Shown here: one piece after another, positions 22,126 through 27,046 of the stretch
Numbering within the stretch: the stretch's first letter is position 1
Layout of the letters: each line of letters begins with the position of its first letter
NCBI RefSeq assembly: GCF_000716675.1
Contig: NZ_JNXT01000084.1
Coordinates: 1 to 27,046 of the forward strand
Length of the DNA stretch: 27,046 nucleotides
Reading direction: 5' to 3'
Source of the DNA: Streptomyces alboflavus
GTDB taxonomy: Bacteria; Actinomycetota; Actinomycetes; Streptomycetales; Streptomycetaceae
The notes under the pieces: generated by a model
Database searches by the model: none
Told to the model about the DNA's origin: nothing
The model's input: the letters and a program-made list of their open reading frames with translations, nothing else
Program-made: the position numbers and the translations under genes

Positions 22126-22661
22126 AGGTAAGGGCCGCCCGTACGGCCCGCGATGCCGCCGTCCTCGCCGTCCTCGCCGCCGCCCACACCCGGCGGCAGC
22201 GCCCGGCGCATCTGCTCCAACTGGGCCCGCGCGGCCATCTGCTGGGCGAACAGCGTCGTCTGGATCCCGTGGAAGAGCCCTTCGAGCCAGCCCACCAACT
22301 GCGCCTGCGCGATCCGCAGTTCCGCGTCACTCGGCGTCGTCTCGTCCGTGAACGGCAGCGAAAGCCGCTCCAACTCCTCGACGAGCTCGGGCGCGAGGCC
22401 GTCCTCCAGCTCCTTCACCGAGCTGGCGTGGATCTCCTTGAGCCGCACTCGGCTCGCCTCGTCCAGAGGCGCGGCGCGCACCTCTTCCAGAAGCTGCTTG
22501 ATCATGCTGCCGATGCGCATGACCTTCGCGGGCTGCTCGACCATGTCCGTCACCGGGACCTCGCGGGACTCGTCGTCTCCGCCACCGAGAGCCATCCCGT
22601 CCTGACCCACGACCAGGACCTGGGGGTTCTCCGGCGACCGTTCGTTCCTCGGCATCTCCAT
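22122..22661 (-). CDS. bpa: Bacterial proteasome activator (Bpa/PafE)
   Basis: The protein has 179 residues and matches the actinobacterial Bpa/PafE family (DUF2587; the mycobacterial protein is of similar size). These proteins form a dodecameric ring that opens the 20S proteasome without ATP and feeds it unfolded or specific substrates. Diagnostic text includes VLVVGQDGMALG near the N terminus, helices with VMRIGSMIKQLLEEVRAAPLDEASR and LRIAQAQLVGWLEGLFHGIQTTLFAQQMAARAQLEQMRRALPPG. The C terminus is GGPYL, the place of the GQYL proteasome-docking motif. A Gly/Glu/Asp-rich flexible stretch precedes it. ATG 22661 was chosen over 22655 and the longer frame to 22724, because family members start near this point and GAGAGA lies upstream. 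The stop codon falls inside a repeat hairpin. Confidence 0.9.
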   Translation of the reverse strand: MEMPRNERSPENPQVLVVGQDGMALGGGDDESREVPVTDMVEQPAKVMRIGSMIKQLLEEVRAAPLDEASRVRLKEIHASSVKELEDGLAPELVEELERLSLPFTDETTPSDAELRIAQAQLVGWLEGLFHGIQTTLFAQQMAARAQLEQMRRALPPGVGGGEDGEDGGIAGRTGGPYL

Positions 22662-22682
22662 GCCGCCATTCTCTCGTACCTG

Positions 22683-22765
22683 TTGTCCACACATCCGTGG
22701 TGCCCCCGTCGGAAGATGATCCACCGTGTACGGGCGCCTGTGTGTTGTCCACTGTGTGGTCCACC
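22683..22765 (+). promoter_or_regulatory. Cluster of DnaA-box-like sites upstream of bpa
   Basis: TTGTCCACA at 22683-22691 is an exact match to the Streptomyces DnaA-box consensus. In the same orientation follow TGATCCACC (22717-22725), TTGTCCACT (22745-22753) and TGGTCCACC (22757-22765), each with one to three differences. All lie in the 200-base gap between bpa and the Pro/Ala-rich gene. They could titrate DnaA or mark DnaA-linked regulation; with only one exact box this remains tentative. Confidence 0.4.
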
Positions 22766-22861
22766 GGGGCGGTGGCGGGCTCGCGCGGGCGGGACTGCGC
22801 CGGTCGGGTGACGGCGCCCGCCGGGCCGCGCCCGGGTGGATCCGCCCCCGATACGCCCCGC

Positions 22862-23407
22862 TCAGCCACGGCGCAGGCGCAGGCCGAGGAAGCCGAGGCC
22901 CAGGCCGATCAGGACCATCCCGCCGCCGAGCGGCAGTACGCGCAGGCCGGGGAACGCCGGCCCCTCGGCCGCCCGCTCCCGGGGCGCGTCGGCCGAGCCG
23001 GGCTCGACGGGGGTCGTCGCCCGTGGCCGCTCGGGCCTTCGTACCTCGCGCGGCGGGGGCGGCAGGGGCCGCCAGACGGCGGGGTCGGGCACGGCCACGG
23101 GGTCCGCGCGCCCGGGCCGCAGCCGTCCTTCCCCCGCCCGGCTTCCGGCGAGGGAGCCGGTGCCGTAGTAGGGGGCGGATGCGGTGGGGGACGGTGTGGT
23201 GGGGGGTGCGGGGGGTGCGGGAGGTGCCGTGGGCGCTTTGGGCGCTGTGGGGGCGTCAGGGGTGGCGGGAGCCGCGAGGGCGGAGAGGGCGGCGGGGGCG
23301 GCGGGGGCCGCGTGCGCCGTCGGCGTACCGGGTCCGGCGGGGAGCAGCAGCGCGAGCAGCACCGGTGGTCCCGCCGCGCGCAGCGCGCCCCGCAGCCGTG
23401 AAGTCAC
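22862..23407 (-). CDS. Pro/Ala-rich exported or membrane-anchored hypothetical protein
   Basis: The protein has 181 residues and no recognised domain. An N-terminal signal peptide (basic RLRGALR, hydrophobic PPVLLALLLPAG, Ala-rich cleavage region TAHAAPA) leads into a long Ala/Pro/Thr-rich low-complexity segment (about 33-80). A polar Arg/Pro-rich segment follows, then a C-terminal hydrophobic span with GGGMVLIGLGLGFLGLRLRRG. The span followed by basic residues looks like a tail anchor, giving a wall-spanning stalk held in the membrane; there is no LPXTG motif. GTG 23407 has GGGAGGGGG 8 bases upstream. The extreme GC bias makes low-complexity frames risky, but signal peptide, anchor and ribosome site together support a real gene. 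Confidence 0.65.
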   Translation of the reverse strand: MTSRLRGALRAAGPPVLLALLLPAGPGTPTAHAAPAAPAALSALAAPATPDAPTAPKAPTAPPAPPAPPTTPSPTASAPYYGTGSLAGSRAGEGRLRPGRADPVAVPDPAVWRPLPPPPREVRRPERPRATTPVEPGSADAPRERAAEGPAFPGLRVLPLGGGMVLIGLGLGFLGLRLRRG

Positions 23408-23441
23408 CGCGCTGGCCCCCTCCCGGTGCCGGGTCTTCGCC

Positions 23442-23459
23442 GAGATCGCAGAGATCGCA
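23442..23459. repeat. Two tandem GAGATCGCA repeats upstream of the Pro/Ala-rich gene
   Basis: GAGATCGCA at 23442-23450 is repeated directly at 23451-23459, 35-52 bases upstream of the GTG start at 23407. Regulatory significance is possible. The remaining part of the 248-base gap to 23656 holds GC-rich hairpin-forming sequence and no gene. Confidence 0.35.
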
Positions 23460-23655
23460 GAACGCCCGGATCCGCGCCGCGGGCGGGATCAATGGGCGTA
23501 CGGCCAGCGTCACATGAGGTGCGGCATCCGGCATCTCGGGTGGGACTCCCGCCGGGGGCGGCGCCGGGAACAGGCGCCCCCGGCTCCCGGCGGAAGGCCC
23601 GGCACCGGGGCCCCGAAGGAGAAGCCCCGCACCGGACCAGCCGCCGTCGGTCCGC

Positions 23656-24651
23656 TCAGACCGCCCCCTGCTCCTCCCGCACGAGGAGCACCTTGCCGAT
23701 GTGCCCGCTCTCCTCAAGCACCCGGTGCGCCGCCGCGGCGTCCCGCATCGGGAGGGTGCGGTCGACGACGGGACGGACCTGGCCCGCGCCGATCAGGGGC
23801 CAGACGTGCTCGCGTACGGCCGCGACGATCGCCGTCTTCTCGGCCACGGGGCGGCCCCGCAGCGAGGTCGCGGTGATGGCGCCGCGCTTGCCGAGGAGCG
23901 CGGCGATGTTCAGCTCGGCCTTCACGCCGCCCTGCATGCCGATGATGGCGAGGCGGCCGTTGACGGCGAGGGCCCGCACGTTCCGGTCCAGGTACTTGGC
24001 GCCCATGATGTCCAGGATCACGTCCGCCCCGGCGCCGTCCGTGGCGGCCCGGACCTCCTCGACGAAGTCCTGCTCGCGGTAGTCGATGAGCACGTCGGCG
24101 CCCAGCTCCCCGCAGTACGCCAGCTTCTCCTTGCCGCCCGCCGTCACCGCCACCTTGGCGCCGACGGCCTTCGCGAGCTGGATCGCCATGGTGCCGATGC
24201 CGCTCGCGCCGCCGTGCGCGAGCAGCGTCTCGCCGGGGCGCAGATGGGCGACCATGAACACGTTCGACCAGACCGTCGAGGTGACCTCGGGCAGCGCGGC
24301 CGCGGTGACGAGGTCGACGCCGTCCGGCACGGGCAGCACCTGCCCGGCGGGCACGGCGACCCGCTCCGCGTACCCGCCGCCCGCGAGCAGCGCGCACACC
24401 TCGTCGCCGACCGACCAGCCCACGACACCGGGCCCGAGCGCGGCGATCCGGCCCGAGCACTCCAGGCCGGGGTACGGGGACGAGCCGGGCGGCGGATCGT
24501 AGAACCCCTGCCGTTGCAGCAGGTCGGCGCGGTTCACGGCACTGGCGGCCACGTCGATGAGGACTTCGCCCTCGCCGGGTACGGGATCGGGGACCTCGGC
24601 CCACTGAAGCGCCTCGGGTCCGCCGGGTTCGGGGATCGTGATCGCATACAT
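23656..24651 (-). CDS. NAD(P)H-dependent quinone oxidoreductase, PIG3/zeta-crystallin type
   Basis: The protein has 331 residues, a typical length for zinc-independent quinone oxidoreductases of the MDR superfamily. The catalytic GroES-like domain (MYAITIPEPGGPEAL, then AVNRADLLQRQGFYDPPPG and GLECSGRI) precedes the Rossmann domain with LAHGGASGIGTMAIQLAKAVGA, the NADPH-binding glycine motif. NRADLLQRQG and YDPPPG are typical of the PIG3 branch, which reduces quinones or other electrophiles. Residues for a catalytic zinc are absent, as expected. ATG 24651 is preferred by family alignment, although the ribosome site is weak; the frame extends to 24681. It lies 74 bases downstream of the potassium channel gene on the same strand, separated by a short tandem repeat, so co-transcription is possible. 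Confidence 0.92.
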   Translation of the reverse strand: MYAITIPEPGGPEALQWAEVPDPVPGEGEVLIDVAASAVNRADLLQRQGFYDPPPGSSPYPGLECSGRIAALGPGVVGWSVGDEVCALLAGGGYAERVAVPAGQVLPVPDGVDLVTAAALPEVTSTVWSNVFMVAHLRPGETLLAHGGASGIGTMAIQLAKAVGAKVAVTAGGKEKLAYCGELGADVLIDYREQDFVEEVRAATDGAGADVILDIMGAKYLDRNVRALAVNGRLAIIGMQGGVKAELNIAALLGKRGAITATSLRGRPVAEKTAIVAAVREHVWPLIGAGQVRPVVDRTLPMRDAAAAHRVLEESGHIGKVLLVREEQGAV

Positions 24652-24663
24652 GCGGGCGAGGCT

Positions 24664-24707
24664 ACTCCGGGGCGGGGTCACTCCGGGGCGGGGTCACTCC
24701 GGGCGGG
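24664..24707. repeat. 16-bp tandem repeat between the channel and quinone reductase genes
   Basis: ACTCCGGGGCGGGGTC occurs at 24664-24679 and 24680-24695, followed by a partial third copy to 24707. It fills the 74-base gap between the two minus-strand genes and overlaps where the quinone reductase leader would be. Confidence 0.7.
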
Positions 24708-24725
24708 CGGACACCCACCCCACGC

Positions 24726-25850
24726 TCAGCCCTGCCGGGGTGACCGCCACGCCTCCGTCGCAGCCGGGGGCGGCGTGGCCGTCGCATTCGGCGACGCCCG
24801 CACGATGGTGATCAGACGGTCCGTCAACTGCAGCTCGCCGATCGCCGGATCGTCGTACCCGAGGACCCGATGGCCGCGTACGACACTCACGATCAAGTCG
24901 TCCGTCTCCCGCACACCCCGCCCCACCTCGGCCTTTATCACCGGCCTTTCGACGAGGTCGAGCCCGCTGCCCTGCTGGATCAGGTCTTCCATGACCAGGC
25001 CCGCGCTGGGGCTGAGCACCGACAGGCCAAGGAGTCGGCCCGCCGCGCTGGCGCTGGTGATGACGGCGTCGGCGCCGGACTGGCGCAGCAGCGGCGCGTT
25101 CTCCTCCTCGCGGACCGCCGTCACGATCTTCGCCCCGCGGTTCAGCTGCCGGGCGGTGAGCGTGACGAGGACCGCCGTGTCGTCGCGCTGGGTGGCGATG
25201 ATGATCTGGCGGGCGCGCTGCAGTTCGGCGCGGAGCAGGACGTCACTGCGGGTCGCGTCGCCGACGACCCCGGCGAAGCCCTCCGTCGTGGCCGCGTCGA
25301 CGGCCTTCGAGCTCGGGTCGACGATCACGATCTGCTCGGGCTTCAACCCGGTCGCCTGCAGTGTCTGCACCGCCGACCGGCCCTTGGTGCCGAAGCCGAC
25401 GACGACTGTGTGATCACGCAAGTTGGACCTCCAGCGGGACAGCCGCCATTCCTCGCGGGTGCGTTCGGTGAGCACTTCCAGGGTGGTGCCGACCAGGATG
25501 ATCAGAAAGAGCACGCGCAGCGGCGTGATCAGCACGATATTGGTGAGCCGCGCGCTGTCGCTGTGCGGCACGATGTCGCCGTATCCGGTGGTGGAGAGCG
25601 TCACGGTGGCGTAGTACGAGGCATCGAGCAGGTCGACCTCGTTGTTCGCGTTGTCGTGATAGCCCTCGCGGTCGAGCCACACGATCAGGATCGTCAGCGC
25701 GAGCACGCACAACGCCATCAGGAGCCGCTTGCCGACCTGGACCAGCGGACGCTCGACCACGCGTCGGGGCAGTTTGACCCGATGCGTCACCAAATGTTCG
25801 TCGGCTTGGCGCGCGATGGCGTCATGGCCGGGAAGTTTCACGTGAAACAC
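24726..25850 (-). CDS. Two-TM potassium channel with RCK (TrkA-N) domain
   Basis: The protein has 374 residues. Two membrane spans (about 43-59 and 102-127) flank a pore loop with the K+ selectivity filter Thr87-Thr-Gly-Tyr-Gly-Asp92. The cytoplasmic RCK module starts with the Rossmann motif HTVVVGFGTKGRS (147-159), carries the conserved IVIVDPSSKAVDAA and GDATRSDVLLRAEL segments, and is followed by a TrkA-C-like region; the last 25 residues are Pro/Ala-rich. The architecture is that of Kch/MthK-type channels gated by nucleotides or ions. Start is GTG 25850; codons 2-5 (Phe-His-Val-Lys) are formed by a parS site. The first 13 bases overlap the 3' end of moeA. Translational coupling to moeA is likely from the overlap. 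Confidence 0.93.
   Translation of the reverse strand: MFHVKLPGHDAIARQADEHLVTHRVKLPRRVVERPLVQVGKRLLMALCVLALTILIVWLDREGYHDNANNEVDLLDASYYATVTLSTTGYGDIVPHSDSARLTNIVLITPLRVLFLIILVGTTLEVLTERTREEWRLSRWRSNLRDHTVVVGFGTKGRSAVQTLQATGLKPEQIVIVDPSSKAVDAATTEGFAGVVGDATRSDVLLRAELQRARQIIIATQRDDTAVLVTLTARQLNRGAKIVTAVREEENAPLLRQSGADAVITSASAAGRLLGLSVLSPSAGLVMEDLIQQGSGLDLVERPVIKAEVGRGVRETDDLIVSVVRGHRVLGYDDPAIGELQLTDRLITIVRASPNATATPPPAATEAWRSPRQG
25835..25848. other. parS: parS site (ParB binding)
   Basis: GTTTCACGTGAAAC (25835-25848) is a perfect 14-bp palindrome identical to the Streptomyces/Bacillus parS consensus. ParB binds it and spreads to organise the origin region for segregation; Streptomyces chromosomes carry about twenty such sites around oriC. 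Here it lies within coding sequence, in the overlap of moeA (3' end) and the potassium channel gene (5' end). It supports an oriC-proximal position for the window. Confidence 0.95.
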
Positions 25851-27046
25851 ACCTCGTCGTCGGGGCCGCCGATGCCCAACTCACCGGGCAGGACGCCCGG
25901 TTCGGTCCAGGGCAGATCAAGGATCTCCAGCTCCCGCCCCCGACGCGCGCCGCCCGGCGGAATCACCGCGAGCCCGTCGGCGACGGCGATGCCCCGCAGC
26001 ATCGCGGGGCCGTTGTAGTGCAGCGGTACGGCGTGCTCCCCGCGCAGCACGACCGGGACGAGCCGGGTGTCCTGCGGATGGCCGTGTACGTCCGCACGCA
26101 GGGGCGCGGTGTACGGCTCCGCGGCGGGGCGGCTCGCGAGCCCGCGCAGCAGGGGCTCGGCCAGGGTGAGGAGGCCGGAGACGGCGGCGAGGGGGTTGCC
26201 GGGGAGTCCGACGAGGTGGCGCACGCCCGTGCTGTCGGCGCCGCCCGCGCCCTCCTCTCCGGAGGGGAGGCGGGCGAGCAGCATGGGGTGGCCTGGGCGG
26301 ACGGCGACCCCGTCGACGAGCAGTTCGGCGCCGAGGCGGCGCAGCGTGGGGTGGACGTGGTCGACAGGGCCGGACGCGGTGCCTCCGGTCGTCACGAGGA
26401 CCTCGGCCGTGGAGGTGGCGAGGGCTTCGTACAGCGCCTCGGCGTCGTCCCCGAGCCGTCGCACCGCGGTCACCTCCGCACCCAGCGCCCGCACCCACGG
26501 CGGCAGCATCGGCCCGAGCGCGTCCCGGATGAGGCCGTCCTGAGGAAGCCCCTTGGTCAGCAACTCGTCCCCGAGGACGAGGACTTCGACCCGGGGGCGG
26601 GCAGCGACGTACAGCGCGTCGTATCCGGCGGCCGCGGCGAGGCCGAGCACGGCCGGGGTCACGAGCGTGCCGGACGGCAGGAGTCGTTCGCCCGCCCGGC
26701 ACTCCTGGCCGCGCGGCCGGATGTCCTGTCCCGGTACGACCTCCCGCTGCGCGTGCAGCCGTCCCTTGCCGTCGACGTGCCCGTGCTCACTGCGGATCAC
26801 GGCCGTCGTGTCACGCGGGATCCGGGCCCCGGTCGCGATCCGCACAGCTTCCCCGTCCCCCAGCGGCTCGGGGCTGCCCTGCCCCGCGAGGATCCCTTCA
26901 GCCAGCACCGCCCAGGGCCCCGGCCCCGCCACGGCCCATCCGTCCATCGCGGAGGTGTCGAAGGAGGGGAGGTCGGTGAGGGCGGTGAGGGGGGTGGAGA
27001 GGGTGCGGCCGAGGGTTTGGGGGAGCGGGAGTGGGAGGGGGAGGGG
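25838..27046 (-). CDS. moeA: Molybdopterin molybdotransferase MoeA (5' end outside the window)
   Basis: At least 402 codons are present and the frame runs off the right edge, so the N terminus is missing. The protein should insert molybdate into adenylylated molybdopterin to form the molybdenum cofactor. Visible landmarks are LPSFDTSAMDGWAV near the left limit of the protein, ATGARIPRDTTAVIRSEH, DELLTKGLPQDGLIRDA, the nucleotide/pterin-binding TTGGTASGPVDHVHPTLRRLGAEL and VGLPGNPLAAVSGLLTLAEPLL. The internal Met at 26947 is not the start: the SAMDG motif precedes it in the same frame. The first visible residues are a Pro-Leu-rich stretch (PLPLPLPLP). The stop codon TGA (25838-25840) lies inside parS, and the last 13 bases overlap the channel gene. 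Confidence 0.93.
   Translation of the reverse strand, partial: PLPLPLPLPQTLGRTLSTPLTALTDLPSFDTSAMDGWAVAGPGPWAVLAEGILAGQGSPEPLGDGEAVRIATGARIPRDTTAVIRSEHGHVDGKGRLHAQREVVPGQDIRPRGQECRAGERLLPSGTLVTPAVLGLAAAAGYDALYVAARPRVEVLVLGDELLTKGLPQDGLIRDALGPMLPPWVRALGAEVTAVRRLGDDAEALYEALATSTAEVLVTTGGTASGPVDHVHPTLRRLGAELLVDGVAVRPGHPMLLARLPSGEEGAGGADSTGVRHLVGLPGNPLAAVSGLLTLAEPLLRGLASRPAAEPYTAPLRADVHGHPQDTRLVPVVLRGEHAVPLHYNGPAMLRGIAVADGLAVIPPGGARRGRELEILDLPWTEPGVLPGELGIGGPDDEVCFT

Noticed and set aside
25838..26947. MoeA starting at the internal ATG 26947
   Set aside because: That Met lies inside the conserved SAMDGWAV motif, and the same frame continues with family-like sequence to the window edge.

Overview
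This is a very GC-rich actinobacterial chromosome segment, almost certainly from Streptomyces. The third-codon GC bias is extreme, start codons are ATG, GTG and TTG, mycothiol-type and bacterial-proteasome genes are present, and a perfect 14-bp ParB site (parS) lies near the right end. The gene order (K15-type DD-peptidase, bkd operon, orphan DevR-type regulator, two Ser/Thr kinases) resembles, from memory, the S. coelicolor SCO3800-3830 region on the oriC-proximal arm. The parS site agrees with that placement. The gene content is mostly core chromosome. No prophage, transposase, CRISPR array, rRNA or tRNA was seen.

Layout. 1-714: no gene; a composite intergenic repeat in direct and inverted copies, a 17-bp tandem array and a pair of dyad operators. 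715-5634 (+): alpha/beta hydrolase, FadE5-type acyl-CoA dehydrogenase, M18 aminopeptidase and a LURP-one-like protein, with more copies of the composite repeat at 3590-3745 and 5702-5752. 5777-7561: divergent nitrilase-family amidohydrolase (-) and mycothiol-dependent isomerase-family protein (+). 7658-9708 (-): GntR/FCD regulator translationally coupled to an MFS transporter. 9951-10856 (+): secreted K15-type DD-transpeptidase. 10993-14710 (-): bkdA-bkdB-bkdC branched-chain 2-oxoacid dehydrogenase operon. 15052-16379 (+): orphan DosR/DevR-type response regulator and a PNPOx-like flavin protein. 16352-19932: two divergent membrane Ser/Thr kinases. 19941-21347: TetR regulator and a divergent small membrane protein separated by four operator copies. 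21539-22000 (+): AhpD-like protein behind an ECF41-type promoter. 22122-24651 (-): proteasome activator Bpa, a Pro/Ala-rich exported protein and a PIG3-type quinone oxidoreductase. 24726-27046 (-): RCK potassium channel and moeA, whose coding overlap is formed by parS; moeA runs off the right end.

Functional threads. Branched-chain amino acid catabolism (bkd) supplies acyl-CoA primers to fatty acid and polyketide synthesis, and FadE5 acts on acyl-CoAs. Cell-envelope and signalling functions are represented by the K15 peptidase and two PknB-like kinases, one with a single PASTA domain. The less routine material is regulatory: a parS read in two frames, a four-copy TetR operator, an ECF41 promoter without its sigma factor, nested dyads and CACAGC iterons between bkdA and an orphan response regulator, a cluster of DnaA-box-like sites upstream of bpa, and a composite repeat whose stem is kept while its sequence changes. 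No clearly new multi-gene system was found.
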